Below, in pieces: positions 26,111 to 35,774 of a DNA stretch of 64,000 nucleotides. How positions within the stretch are numbered: the stretch's first letter is position 1; each line of letters opens with the position of its first letter. This DNA comes from Elusimicrobium sp. An273 (GTDB taxonomy: Bacteria > Elusimicrobiota > Elusimicrobia > Elusimicrobiales > Elusimicrobiaceae): positions 372,001 to 436,000 of the forward strand of contig NZ_NFJD01000001.1 in assembly GCF_002159705.1 (NCBI RefSeq), written 5' to 3'. The position numbers and the translations under genes were made by a program. The notes beneath the pieces are model-generated. The model was not told where the DNA came from. It saw nothing but the letters and a program-made list of their open reading frames with translations, and ran no database searches.

Positions 26111-26115
26111 TTTAA

Positions 26116-26149
26116 CCCCGCGGGTGCCTTTGGAAAACGCGGGGTTTTT
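26116..26149 (+). terminator. second copy of the tRNA-Tyr terminator
   Basis: CCCCGCG / CGCGGGG stem with TTTTT. The sequence from the CCTACCACCA end through this hairpin repeats 25897-25946 almost exactly. Confidence 0.75.
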
Positions 26150-26180
26150 GATAAATAGGCAGTTTATAAACAGGCAGAAT

Positions 26181-26210
26181 AAAAAGCCCCGGCGCCAAGC
26201 CGGGGCTTTT
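26181..26210. terminator. bidirectional terminator at the alaS end
   Basis: AAAAGCCCCGGC / GCCGGGGCTTTT, a near-perfect 12-bp stem with both A- and T-rich flanks, just past the alaS stop. Confidence 0.85.
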
Positions 26211-26225
26211 GCTACTAATATAGAA

Positions 26226-28838
26226 TTACAGCGTTTCTTGCAGTTGGCCGATTAAGTCCCGCCACGGGCGTTTGGCCTCGCCGCCGCCTTGGGCGAAATC
26301 GGGCCGTCCGCCGGCGCGGCCGTTTAAGTCCGCCGCGATCATCTTGGCCACGGTTACCGCATCGGTGTTGGGCAGCTTGCCCGCCATTTTGACGACAAAC
26401 GATCGTTTGCCTTCTTTGTCGCACATCACGATAATCAGCGCCTGTTTGTATTTTTGCGCTACGGTATCGGCAATGGTGCGCAGTTCTTTGGGCTCGGCGC
26501 CGTCTGCTTGGCGCAGCACCAGCGAAGAACCGTTTTTCATCGTAAACGTCATTTCGTTCATGCCGCCGGCAACCAGCGTTCTCTCGCGGAATTGCGTGTA
26601 GCGGCGTTTGACTTCTTTGAGCTCGTCCATAATCGCGCCCACGCGCGTAAATACGTCTTTGGCCGGTACTTCCAGCCGCGCGGCCAACGCATCGGCTTGG
26701 CGGTTGACTTCTTTCAAATAGTCCAGCGCGGCATACCCCGCCACGCCTTCAATGCGGCGCACCCCGGCGGAAACGGAGCCTTCCTTAAGCACCAGCACCG
26801 TGATTACATCCGCCGTGTTTTTGACGTGCGTACCGGCGCACAGTTCCAAACTGTATTTTTGTTCCGGGTGTTCAAAGTCGCCCCCCATCAGCACAAAACG
26901 GGCCGGGTCGGCATACGTTTCGCCCAGCAGGGTTACGGCTCCCAGCTTTTCGGCATCCGCCAACGGACGCACTTGGCACGTAACCGTCAGGGCGGCTTCG
27001 GCCGCCTGGTTGGCAATTTGCCACGCGCGGTTTAATTCTTCGGCCGACGGCGTTTTGGAAAGCGTATAGTCAAAGCGGAACCGCTCCGGCGATACGTATG
27101 ACCCGCTTTGATGCACCGACGTGCCGAACACTTGGCGCAGTGCGGCGTTTACCAAGTGAATGGCGCTGTGGTTGGCCATGCAGCGTTTGCGCAGGGCGGC
27201 GTCCACCCGCAGGGTAACCCGTTCGCTTTTTTTAAGCGTGCCGTTGACTTTATGCAAATACACTTTGCCCAGCGGTTTTTGTACGTCTTCCACGCGGGCG
27301 ATTTCTTTGCCGCCCGCCAAAACAAGGCCTTTGTCACCCACCTGTCCGCCGGATTCGGCGTAAAAAGGCGTTTGGTTAAACACGGCGTACCCTTCGCCCT
27401 GCAGGCTGTCGCACGGTTCAAATTTGTCGTTTAAAAGCGCCAGCACTTCGGCCGCGTCTTCCAGCGTGTCGTATCCGGTAAAATGCGTGGCGGGATAGCC
27501 GTTTTCCAATTTTTGCATCATAACGGCTTTGCCTTTGGTAAATTCGTCCGCATACGAGCGGCTCTTTTCCTGCGCCGCTTCTTTGGCTTTTTCGTAGCCG
27601 GCCATATCCACCGCTACGCCTTTGGCGGCGGCGATTTCTTTGGTCAGCTCCAGCGGAAATCCGTACGTTTCGTGCAGGTGAAAAGCTTCTTCTCCGGGCA
27701 AGGTTTTGCCGCAGGCCGCTAACAAAGCCGCCAGTTTTTCTTCGCCGGTAACCAACGTTTTCAGGAAGGTTTTTTCTTCTTGTTTTAAAACGTCCTGAAT
27801 GTGGGACAAGTTCTTGTCGATTTCCGGATACAGCCCCGCAAAAATGCGCTGCACCACCGGCACCAGCGTGTAGAGGTAGGGCTTATCGTTGCCCATCAGC
27901 TTGGCATAGCGCGCGGCGCGGCGGATCAAGCGGCGCAAAATATAGCCGCGGCCTTCGTTGGAAGGCAAAATTCCTTCGGCAATCAAAAAGCTGGAACTGC
28001 GCACGTGGTCTGCAATAATGCGAAGCGCAGAAATTTCTTCTTTCGTTTCGCCCGTAATGTGTAAGTCTTTTTTGGCTTGCGCCGTAAGCGGGGTGAACAA
28101 ATCCGTTTCAAACACGTTTTTGGCGCCCTGCATGGCCATGCACAGACGTTCTAGGCCCATGCCGGTATCAATGTTGTTGTGCGGAAGGGGTTTAAAGGTG
28201 CCGTCTTCCTGGCGGTTGTAGCTTTCAAAAACGATGTTCCAAATTTCTACGAATCGGCCGCAGTCGCAGGTAATGTCGCAATGCGGGTTTTTGCAGCCTT
28301 TGGGGCCGAAGTCGTAATAAATTTCCGTGCACGGGCCGCAGGGGCCGGTGGGGCCCATCGTCCAAAAGTTGTCAGCCTCGCCCAGTTCAAAAATCCGATC
28401 GGCCGGCACATATTTGCGCCAGTATTCGTAGGCCTCGGCGTCGCGCGGGGCGATGCCCCCTTTGTAGATGCTGACGTAGAGTTTATCGGCCGGAATGGCA
28501 AGCACTTTGGTCAGATATTCCCAGGCCCAGTCGATGGCTTCTTTTTTAAAGTAGTCGCCAAAGGAAAAGTTGCCCAGCATTTCAAAAAACGTCAGGTGCC
28601 GCTCGGTAAAGCCTACGCTGTCGATATCCGTGGTGCGCACGCATTTTTGGCAGGTGGCGGCATTTTTGAGGGAGTTGTCGATCCCCAGCAAATTGGCTTT
28701 AAACTGCACCATACCGGCAGAGGTAAAAAGCAAAGTCGGATCCGAATGGGGAATCAGCGAGCTGGAGGGCAAAATAGGGAGCCCTTTGGAATGGAAAAAT
28801 TCTAAATAACCGTTTCTGATTTCTGTGCTTGTTTTCAT
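26226..28838 (-). CDS. alaS: alanyl-tRNA synthetase
   Basis: Charges tRNA-Ala. The 870 residues have the class II catalytic core (motif 1 SLIPHSDPTLLFTSAGMVQFK, split here as SLIPHSDPTLLF and AGMVQF; GRGYILRRLIRRA), the editing domain zinc site HSAIH and CAGTH, and a C-terminal domain ending in a Gly-rich GRAGGRPDFAQGGG. AGAAGG precedes the ATG. The tRNA-Ala (GGC) gene in this window at 50160 is one of its substrates. The family assignment is certain. Confidence 0.97.
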   Translation of the reverse strand: MKTSTEIRNGYLEFFHSKGLPILPSSSLIPHSDPTLLFTSAGMVQFKANLLGIDNSLKNAATCQKCVRTTDIDSVGFTERHLTFFEMLGNFSFGDYFKKEAIDWAWEYLTKVLAIPADKLYVSIYKGGIAPRDAEAYEYWRKYVPADRIFELGEADNFWTMGPTGPCGPCTEIYYDFGPKGCKNPHCDITCDCGRFVEIWNIVFESYNRQEDGTFKPLPHNNIDTGMGLERLCMAMQGAKNVFETDLFTPLTAQAKKDLHITGETKEEISALRIIADHVRSSSFLIAEGILPSNEGRGYILRRLIRRAARYAKLMGNDKPYLYTLVPVVQRIFAGLYPEIDKNLSHIQDVLKQEEKTFLKTLVTGEEKLAALLAACGKTLPGEEAFHLHETYGFPLELTKEIAAAKGVAVDMAGYEKAKEAAQEKSRSYADEFTKGKAVMMQKLENGYPATHFTGYDTLEDAAEVLALLNDKFEPCDSLQGEGYAVFNQTPFYAESGGQVGDKGLVLAGGKEIARVEDVQKPLGKVYLHKVNGTLKKSERVTLRVDAALRKRCMANHSAIHLVNAALRQVFGTSVHQSGSYVSPERFRFDYTLSKTPSAEELNRAWQIANQAAEAALTVTCQVRPLADAEKLGAVTLLGETYADPARFVLMGGDFEHPEQKYSLELCAGTHVKNTADVITVLVLKEGSVSAGVRRIEGVAGYAALDYLKEVNRQADALAARLEVPAKDVFTRVGAIMDELKEVKRRYTQFRERTLVAGGMNEMTFTMKNGSSLVLRQADGAEPKELRTIADTVAQKYKQALIIVMCDKEGKRSFVVKMAGKLPNTDAVTVAKMIAADLNGRAGGRPDFAQGGGEAKRPWRDLIGQLQETL

Positions 28839-28919
28839 AAAACCTTCTTATTCTAAAACATATATAATAAAGTATATCAAATACAGGGGGCGCTCCGCGC
28901 GCCGCCCGCCGGAGAAGAA

Positions 28920-29618
28920 ATGCCTTTTAGCGCCCGATCCGTCCGCTTTGTCTGTTTTGACGCCGACGACACCCTTTGGAAAAACGAAGAATTTTACCGC
29001 CAGTCCGAGCGGGACTTTGCCCGCCTGATGGCGCCCTTTCTTTCCCAACAGCAAGCCATAGACCGTCTGTTTCAAACCGAAATGGACAATTTGGAAACCT
29101 TCGGCTACGGGGCCAAAAGCTGTATGCTTTCCATGATGCAAACGGCCTTGGAAATACTCCCCCCGCAGCAGGCGGCAGGCGCGCTGAAAGAAATCCTCCA
29201 AATCGGCAGGCGGCTTATTTTGCACCCGGTGGAAGTGTTGCCCGGCGTGAAAGACACGCTTGAAAAACTAACGGGGAAATATCATTTGTCCGTCATTACC
29301 AAAGGCGATTTGTTAGACCAACAGCGCAAGCTGGAACGCTCGGGCCTGCAGCCGCTTTTTAACCATGTGGAAATCGTCAGCGACAAGACGCCCGCCGCCT
29401 ACCGCGCCCTGTTTGTGCGCTTAAACGCCAAACCGCAGGAAGTGTTGATGGTGGGCAATTCGCTGCGATCGGATATTTTCCCCGCTCTGCAGGCCGGCGC
29501 CCAAGCCGCCTATCAGCCCAGCCCCTTTAACTGGAAACACGAAGAAATGCCCGAGCCGCAAGATCCGCCTTATTTAAAAATTGCCTCTCTGCCGGACTTG
29601 CTGCCCGTTTTGTTATAA
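28920..29618 (+). CDS. HAD-family hydrolase
   Basis: 232-residue phosphatase-like protein of the haloacid dehalogenase superfamily. Motif I is FDADDTLW with the nucleophile Asp, the cap is helical, motif II is SVITKGD, the conserved Lys is in VSDKTPAAY, and motif IV is VGNSLRSDIFPALQAGA. The FDADDTLW form is typical of the YjjG/CbbY-like branch. GGAG lies before the ATG. It is followed by a small membrane protein gene and a lipid kinase, which begin a collinear group. The substrate is not evident. Confidence 0.8.
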   Translation: MPFSARSVRFVCFDADDTLWKNEEFYRQSERDFARLMAPFLSQQQAIDRLFQTEMDNLETFGYGAKSCMLSMMQTALEILPPQQAAGALKEILQIGRRLILHPVEVLPGVKDTLEKLTGKYHLSVITKGDLLDQQRKLERSGLQPLFNHVEIVSDKTPAAYRALFVRLNAKPQEVLMVGNSLRSDIFPALQAGAQAAYQPSPFNWKHEEMPEPQDPPYLKIASLPDLLPVLL

Positions 29619-29635
29619 TTTGAAAAGGAGTGCGT

Positions 29636-29983
29636 ATGAATAAAATTTTCGGCTATTTGTTAATTTGTGCGGGGCTGTTGCTGATTTTCTTTTCGCTGGT
29701 GGGCATGTACAAGGTATTTGTAAACGGAAACGCCGTCGTGCCGGTCATGCAGTTGGCGGATTTGCAGCTAAACACCACCTACGGCCCGGTGCAAATCCCG
29801 ATGAAAAGCATCGGCACCCTAGTGAATTTGGGCTTGTTTGCCGTGTTTATGGTTTTTGTTTTATCGGCCGGCGGAACGATCGCCGGAATCGGGAACGGCC
29901 TTCTTAAAACCGAACGCATTTACGAAGCCTTGCTGGAAAATCCTTCCGCCCCGGCCCAGCCGGAGGCGCGCAAAAAATTATGA
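29636..29983 (+). CDS. small two-TM membrane protein
   Basis: 115-residue protein of unknown function. The ATG at 29636 follows AAAAGGAG with 5 bases between, so it is preferred over an upstream GTG. Two hydrophobic segments are visible (about residues 5-27 and 60-85) enclosing a polar loop. The C-terminal 25 residues are polar and Pro/Ala-rich. It overlaps the following lipid kinase start by 4 bases, so translation is coupled and it may act with that enzyme at the membrane. Confidence 0.75.
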   Translation: MNKIFGYLLICAGLLLIFFSLVGMYKVFVNGNAVVPVMQLADLQLNTTYGPVQIPMKSIGTLVNLGLFAVFMVFVLSAGGTIAGIGNGLLKTERIYEALLENPSAPAQPEARKKL

Positions 29984-30867
29984 AACTTCTTTTTATCTTA
30001 AATCCGCACAGCGGCAAATTAAAAGGTGATGCGGATAAAATTGAAGCGATTGGCAAAGCCATTCAGCTCAACTTTCCCGGTGCGGATATGCGCCTGACCC
30101 AAGCCCCCGGCCACGCCACCCAGCTGGCGCGCGCGGCCGTACTGGCCGGCTACCAAGCCGCCATTGCCATCGGGGGGGACGGCACCATCAACGAAACGGC
30201 GCGCGGGCTGGTAGGCTCGCAAACGGCTTTGGGCGTGATTCCCAACGGCTCCGGCAACGGTTTTGCGCGCGAGCTGGGCATGCCCCTTTTGCCGCAAGAA
30301 GCCCTCGCCCGGCTGCAAAAGCCGCGCCCCTTTCCGTGCGACGTCGGCTACGCCAACGGAGAACTCTTTTTAAATTTGGCCGGCGTCGGCATCGAGGCGG
30401 ACATCGCCTGGCAGTTTATGGAACAGGGCAAAACCGGCGCCCGGGGCATGTGGCCTTATTTTAAAATCGGCGCCCGGACGGCTTTTACTTATAAACCCAA
30501 AACCATCGCTTTGGAAGTGGACGGGCAAACGCGCACGCTGGCCCCGCTGACGCTGGTGTTTGCCAACGGGCGGCAGTATGGCAGCAATTTTAAAATCGCG
30601 CCCGAGGCCAGCCTGACGGACGGGCAATTGGATATGGTTACCGTGTCCGACGCACCCAAATGGAAGCTGGCGCTGGCCGCACCGTCTTTCTTTACGGACA
30701 AATGGCGCCCCTTTGGCATTACAAAGACGGAACACGTAAAAAAAGCGCTTATTACCCGCCCGGGAGAAATCATCTACCACATTGACGGTGAACCGCGCAA
30801 AACCGCCGACAAGCTGGAAATTTCCGTTGCGCCCGCGGCCTTGACCGTGTGGCGCCCGTGCCGCTGA
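29980..30867 (+). CDS. diacylglycerol/lipid kinase family protein
   Basis: Lipid kinase of the DAGK catalytic family (YegS/DgkB-like), which phosphorylates diacylglycerol or related lipids using ATP. The 295 residues show LFILNPHSGK at the start, the nucleotide-binding AIGGDGTINET (about residues 62-72), the PNGSGNGFARELG motif, and a C-terminal beta domain with FKIAPEASLTDGQLD, which holds the structural metal and lipid site in this family. It overlaps the upstream small membrane protein gene by 4 bases. Lipid specificity cannot be told. Confidence 0.88.
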   Translation: MKLLFILNPHSGKLKGDADKIEAIGKAIQLNFPGADMRLTQAPGHATQLARAAVLAGYQAAIAIGGDGTINETARGLVGSQTALGVIPNGSGNGFARELGMPLLPQEALARLQKPRPFPCDVGYANGELFLNLAGVGIEADIAWQFMEQGKTGARGMWPYFKIGARTAFTYKPKTIALEVDGQTRTLAPLTLVFANGRQYGSNFKIAPEASLTDGQLDMVTVSDAPKWKLALAAPSFFTDKWRPFGITKTEHVKKALITRPGEIIYHIDGEPRKTADKLEISVAPAALTVWRPCR

Positions 30868-30988
30868 TATGACCAAACGCAAACGCCGATCTGCTGTTCG
30901 TCTAAGCCGCCGCTTCAAATTTTGGGCGTCGCTGGCGGCCCCGTCTGCAACGGAAGCGACGGGGAAGAACCTAACTTTTGGGATGCAA

Positions 30989-31513
30989 TTATTTAATTAA
31001 GTATTTGTCTCCCGAAAGGAGCGTGCCCATCGAACGGCAAATTTTCTGTCCTTGCGTCGTAACGGCTCCGCACAAACGGTATCCTTTTTTAGAAAAAGAC
31101 CATTGTTCCCCGTTTAAATCCAAGAACAAATCATAATCGTGATTGGTCCACTGATTTCCTTGCGCCGTTCCGCGGTAAGCGCGCACAAAATTGGGAGATT
31201 CCAACGAATAAGTAAAATTTTTGCTTTCTTTTAAGCCAAGTGTTTGCGCATTGGTATGCCCCGAGGCCGGCAGAGGAAAATCAATATCCAGCAGTCCCCA
31301 CCTATCGGTAGAAGAGGTAAACGCGCTCATATCCCCCCCGTTTTGCAAGCGATATAACTCCATCGCATCGCCCAAGGATTTCATCGTCTCAAACGCCTCG
31401 GCCGAACGCGCTTTTTCAACCGCCAAGGTATATTGCGGCATTGCAACCGCCGCCAAAATACCAATAATCAAAACGACTACCAACAGTTCGATTAACGTAA
31501 ACCCTTTCTTCAT
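30989..31513 (-). CDS. type IV pilin-like protein
   Basis: 174-residue prepilin with a short MKKG leader cut before Phe5, the N-methylated residue in the family, then Glu9 in GFTLIELLVV and a 20-residue hydrophobic helix. The globular part has a conserved late cysteine pair (RLCGA and KICRSMG) likely to form the D-region disulfide. AAGGAG precedes the ATG. It stands alone, without pilus assembly genes nearby, so it may be a minor pilin, a major pilin or a pseudopilin for secretion or DNA uptake. Scattered single pilin genes of this style are typical of Elusimicrobiota. Confidence 0.88.
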   Translation of the reverse strand: MKKGFTLIELLVVVLIIGILAAVAMPQYTLAVEKARSAEAFETMKSLGDAMELYRLQNGGDMSAFTSSTDRWGLLDIDFPLPASGHTNAQTLGLKESKNFTYSLESPNFVRAYRGTAQGNQWTNHDYDLFLDLNGEQWSFSKKGYRLCGAVTTQGQKICRSMGTLLSGDKYLIK

Positions 31514-31556
31514 AGTATTGTCTCCTTGTTAAAGATGAACGGAAACAGCGTTTCTC

Positions 31557-32096
31557 TTACTTGCCGTGAATCCGATACCACTGCAGGGTAATAATCGTTT
31601 TCGCGTCGGTAATTTCGCCTTTTTCAATCATCTTATACGCTTTTTCCAGCGGGAATTTCTGCAAATTCAAAAACTCGTCTTCGTCCGGCTGGTCTTTGCC
31701 GCGCGTAAGCCCCGTGGCCAAATACAGGTGCTGTTCTTCGTTGGAAAACGCGTTGCACGGATGAAACACCATAATTTCTTTAAGCGACTCGGCCGTCAAA
31801 CCCGTTTCCTGTTTCAGCTCCGCCTTGGCACAGGCCAAAAAGCTTTGCCCTTTTTCCCGCTTGCCGGCGGGGATTTCCCACGTGGCCTGCCGAATCGGGT
31901 AGCGGTATTGCTGCACCAGGTATACACTGCCGTCTTCCACCGGCAAAATGCCGCTTGCGCCGTGATGGTCAAAATACAGCCGGGTGGACGTGCGGCCGTT
32001 TAATAATTTTACTTCGTCCAGCTTCACTCCCAGCACGCCGCGATAGAGCGTTTTGGAAGAAATTTTTGTCTCTTTTAATTTACTATAATGTTTCAT
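31557..32096 (-). CDS. Nudix hydrolase (ADP-ribose pyrophosphatase-like) with altered Nudix box
   Basis: 179-residue protein of the ADP-ribose pyrophosphatase-like Nudix group: VYLVQQYRYPIRQATWEIPAG is the typical preceding strand pattern of this group. The Nudix box, however, reads GKREKGQSFLAC then AKAELKQETGL, with Gln, Ala and Gln at three positions that are normally Glu, Arg and Glu; two of the catalytic-helix glutamates remain. Activity may be reduced or changed. A TATAAG box lies 8 bases before the ATG with no Shine-Dalgarno, so its leader is probably only a few bases. It is divergent from dnaE. Confidence 0.78.
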   Translation of the reverse strand: MKHYSKLKETKISSKTLYRGVLGVKLDEVKLLNGRTSTRLYFDHHGASGILPVEDGSVYLVQQYRYPIRQATWEIPAGKREKGQSFLACAKAELKQETGLTAESLKEIMVFHPCNAFSNEEQHLYLATGLTRGKDQPDEDEFLNLQKFPLEKAYKMIEKGEITDAKTIITLQWYRIHGK

Positions 32097-32181
32097 ATAT
32101 ACATCTTATAACATTTTGGACGTTCCCCGTCCCCGCGCGCTTGCCGCGCCCAAGATCAGTCAATAAGGGTTTCTCTGTTTT

Positions 32182-35100
32182 ATGGCCGAATTTGTACAAC
32201 TGCACAATCATACCGAATACTCGCTTTTGGACGGGATGCTGCGCGTGTCCGAAAACCACAAGCCTTCCCGCTTTTTGCAGAGTTTAGCCGCCCAGGGCAT
32301 TCCCGCCATGGCCATTACCGACCACGGCAATATGTACGGCGCGCTGGATTTTTACGATTCGGCCCGCGCCGCCGGCATTAAGCCCATTATCGGCTGCGAA
32401 TTCTACATTACCGAAGGCAAATACACCGAAAAAGACAAATCCCGCACCGGCCATTTGACCATTTTAGTCCGCAACCACGAAGGCTACCAGAACCTGGTAA
32501 AACTCAACTCCATGGCGTGGGTGGACGGATTTTATTATCACCCCCGCATAGACAAAGAACTCTTAGCCCAGCACAGCGGCGGGCTGCTGTGCCTGTCGGG
32601 CTGTTTGAAAGGGTTCTTGTCCCAATACGTGCGGGAAGGCGCGTTTGAAGAAGCCTGCCGGCTGGCCAAAGAATACGAAGATATCTTCGGCAAAGGAAAT
32701 TATTATATTGAGCTGATGGATCACGGCATTCGCGAAGAGGTGGAAGCCCTGCCGCTTTTAAAAGACGTGTCCAAACGCACTGGCATTCCGCTGGTGGCCA
32801 CCAACGACTGCCACTACGAAAAGAAAGAAGACTGGGAAGCCCACGACGTGCACGTGTGTATTGCCACCGGCAAAACGCTCAACGACCCGCGCCGGATGCA
32901 AATGTCGCACGAACTGTATTTTAAATCGCCCGAAGAAATGTGCGCCCTGTTTGAACACACGCCCGAAGCCTGCACCAACACCTTGGCGATTGCCGAAAAA
33001 TGCAATTTGGAATTTCCCAAACACGGGTTTATTTTGCCCAAGTTTGACATCCCGCCCGAGTTTTCCAGTTCGGCCGAGTATTTTAAAGACTTATGCCGCA
33101 AGGGCCTGACCAAAAAGATGAACGGCCACGTGCCGGATAATTACTGGAAGCAGCTGGAGTATGAATTTAACGTTATTATCACCATGGGCTTTGACTGCTA
33201 CTTCCTCATTGTGCAGGATTTTATCAACTGGGCCCGCGCCAACGGCATTCCGATCGGGCCCGGCCGCGGCTCGGGCGCCGGCTCGCTGGTGGCCTACAGC
33301 CTGGACATTACCCGCGTAGACCCCATTCAAAACAAACTGCTGTTTGAACGCTTTTTGAACCCCGACCGCGTGAGCATGCCCGATTTGGATATTGATATGT
33401 CCGACGCCGGGCGCGAACGCGTGATTGATTACGTACGCCAAAAATACGGGCACGATAAAGTTTCCCAAATCATTACCTTTGGCACCATGAAAGCCAAGCT
33501 GGCCCTAAAAGACGTGGCCCGCGCCATGGATATCCCGGTGGCGGAAGCCAACCGCATCGCCAAAATGATCCCCAACGATCCCAAAATGACGTTGGAAAAA
33601 GCACTGGAAATCAACGAGCTTAAAAACGAAGTGGAGAAAAACCCGCAAAGCAAACGCCTTTTTGAAATGGCGCGCAAAATTGAAGGGTTAAAACGACACA
33701 CCGGCATCCACGCAGCCGGCGTGCTGATTACCAAAGAAGCCGTATCGGAATATGTGCCCTTGGCACGCGGCGCGCGGGACGCGATTACCACCCAGTTTGA
33801 AGGGGAGCCGTGCTCCAACCTGGGGCTTTTGAAAATGGACTTTTTGGGCCTGCGTACGCTGACCGTCATCGACAATGCCGAAAAAATGATTCGCCAGCGC
33901 CACGACCCGAATTTTGACATCAACAAAATTCCGCTGGACGACAAAAAAACGTACGACCTGCTCTGCGCCTGCAAAACGCTGGGGATTTTCCAGCTGGAAA
34001 GCGGCGGCATGCGCGACCTGATTAAAAAACTCCAACCCACCAAATTCAGCGACGTATCCGCCTTGGTGGCGCTCTACCGCCCCGGCCCGATGGAATCGGG
34101 CATGATGGATATGTTCGTGCGCCGCAAAAACGGGCAGGAAAAAATCGTCTACGAAACGCCTCTTTTGGAAGATGTGCTCAAGGACACCTACGGCTGTATG
34201 GTGTATCAGGAACAAATCATGGAAATTTCCAAACGACTGGGCGGATTTACCCCCGGCGAGGCAGACACCCTGCGCAAAGCCATGGGGAAAAAGAAGCTGG
34301 ACGTAATGGAAAAATTCGGCAAAAAATTTGTGGAAGGCTGCCAAGCGCACCATATTTCCGAAAAAATCGCCACCCATATTTACGAGCAGATGAAAGCCTT
34401 TGCCGGATACGGTTTTAACAAATCCCACTCGTTTGCCTACGGTTTGGTATCGTATCAAACGGCTTATTTAAAGGCCAACTATCCCATTGAATTTATGTGT
34501 GCCGCCCTAACCAACGAAATCGGCCACAACGCCATCGGCGCGGACGACAAGGAAAACAAAATCGTTACGTACCTGGAAGAAGCCCGCAGCATGGGTTTTG
34601 AAATTCTGCCGCCGGACATAAACAAATCCCAGCCGGAATTCTCGGTGGAAAACATCGACGGCAAAGAATACATCCGCTACGCCCTAGAAGCCATTAAAAA
34701 CGCCGGTGAGGAAGGATGCCTTTCCATCGTAAAAGAACGCGAAAAAGACGGCCCTTACAAATCGCTGGAAGATTTATGCAGCCGCATTGATTTGTTCCAA
34801 GCCAACAAAAAGACCATTGAAAGCTTGACCAAAGCCGGCGCGCTGGACAGCACCGCCCCCGGCCAAGACCCCAAAATCACCCGCGCCAATATCTTGGCCA
34901 ACATTGACAACGCCGTAGATCTGGCGCATTTGGTGGCCAAAGAAAAAGAAAAAAACACCGGCAATTTGTTTGGGGACGATTTTTCTTCCGTCTTAAGCGT
35001 AAAGCAAAAAGCGCCCGTTGCGGCCAAACCGCTTACGCAAAATGAATTATTAAGCTACGAAAAAGAAGTCTTGGGCCTCTATTTCAGCGGGCACCCCATG

Positions 35101-35670
35101 GCCAAATACCAAGAACACTTGACCCAGCTGCACTGCACGCCGATTATTGACATTTTGGAAGGGCGCGCCAGCGGGCGGCTGAATGTGCTGGGCATTATTA
35201 CCTTGTTTAAAAAACGCCAAAACAAACGCAAAGAAGAATGGGCCCAAATGGTGATAGAAGACTGCACCGGCTCCATTATGGTAAACGCTTTTGCGCGGGC
35301 GTATGCCAATATGTCGCACAAATTGGCGCCCAACGCCATTTTGAACTTTCTGGGAGACATCCGCGTAGACGACGAAAGCGCCCGCATTGAATTAAACTTG
35401 CAGGACGTCAGCAGCGTAACCGATTTGATTTCCAACATCGCCAAGGAATTCACCATCCGCATCCCGGCCGATTATCCCAAGAACGCCTTGCAAAAACTGA
35501 AAACCTACCTGGATATGACCCGCGGCACCACCACCGTTATTTTGGAAGTGCCTTCCAAAGAAAACCCGGGCAAAATCCACCGCATCCGCACCAATAAACG
35601 CATTTTGCTGCACAAAGGACTGTTGGAATATATTGAAAACACGATGGGAAACGCTTGGAGTTTTAAATAA
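32182..35670 (+). CDS. dnaE: DNA polymerase III alpha subunit
   Basis: Replicative polymerase, 1162 residues. The N-terminal PHP domain shows QLHNHTEYSLLDG and AITDHGNMYG. The polymerase core has GPGRGSGAGSLVAY, the catalytic PDLDIDMSD, the HTGIHAAGV and KMDFLGL motifs, the YRPGPM segment and AGYGFNKSHSFAY. A helix-hairpin-helix region and a C-terminal OB domain (LGIITLFKKRQNK) follow. It is DnaE1-like in length. A nearby trimmed tRNA-Val 5' half starts about 100 bases after its stop. Confidence 0.97.
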   Translation: MAEFVQLHNHTEYSLLDGMLRVSENHKPSRFLQSLAAQGIPAMAITDHGNMYGALDFYDSARAAGIKPIIGCEFYITEGKYTEKDKSRTGHLTILVRNHEGYQNLVKLNSMAWVDGFYYHPRIDKELLAQHSGGLLCLSGCLKGFLSQYVREGAFEEACRLAKEYEDIFGKGNYYIELMDHGIREEVEALPLLKDVSKRTGIPLVATNDCHYEKKEDWEAHDVHVCIATGKTLNDPRRMQMSHELYFKSPEEMCALFEHTPEACTNTLAIAEKCNLEFPKHGFILPKFDIPPEFSSSAEYFKDLCRKGLTKKMNGHVPDNYWKQLEYEFNVIITMGFDCYFLIVQDFINWARANGIPIGPGRGSGAGSLVAYSLDITRVDPIQNKLLFERFLNPDRVSMPDLDIDMSDAGRERVIDYVRQKYGHDKVSQIITFGTMKAKLALKDVARAMDIPVAEANRIAKMIPNDPKMTLEKALEINELKNEVEKNPQSKRLFEMARKIEGLKRHTGIHAAGVLITKEAVSEYVPLARGARDAITTQFEGEPCSNLGLLKMDFLGLRTLTVIDNAEKMIRQRHDPNFDINKIPLDDKKTYDLLCACKTLGIFQLESGGMRDLIKKLQPTKFSDVSALVALYRPGPMESGMMDMFVRRKNGQEKIVYETPLLEDVLKDTYGCMVYQEQIMEISKRLGGFTPGEADTLRKAMGKKKLDVMEKFGKKFVEGCQAHHISEKIATHIYEQMKAFAGYGFNKSHSFAYGLVSYQTAYLKANYPIEFMCAALTNEIGHNAIGADDKENKIVTYLEEARSMGFEILPPDINKSQPEFSVENIDGKEYIRYALEAIKNAGEEGCLSIVKEREKDGPYKSLEDLCSRIDLFQANKKTIESLTKAGALDSTAPGQDPKITRANILANIDNAVDLAHLVAKEKEKNTGNLFGDDFSSVLSVKQKAPVAAKPLTQNELLSYEKEVLGLYFSGHPMAKYQEHLTQLHCTPIIDILEGRASGRLNVLGIITLFKKRQNKRKEEWAQMVIEDCTGSIMVNAFARAYANMSHKLAPNAILNFLGDIRVDDESARIELNLQDVSSVTDLISNIAKEFTIRIPADYPKNALQKLKTYLDMTRGTTTVILEVPSKENPGKIHRIRTNKRILLHKGLLEYIENTMGNAWSFK

Positions 35671-35722
35671 AAGCCGGCTTGGCTCTGTACTCCCGTACCT
35701 ACGAAAAAATCCGCGGCGGCCT

Positions 35723-35750
35723 TTGCGAACAAAACACAATTTGCTATAAT
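35723..35750 (+). promoter_or_regulatory. original tRNA-Val promoter, now at attL
   Basis: TTGCGA (35723-35728) and TATAAT (35745-35750) with 16 bases between. It now reads into a truncated tRNA copy. Confidence 0.65.
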
Positions 35751-35774
35751 AGATAGGTATTCACTTCGATTTAA

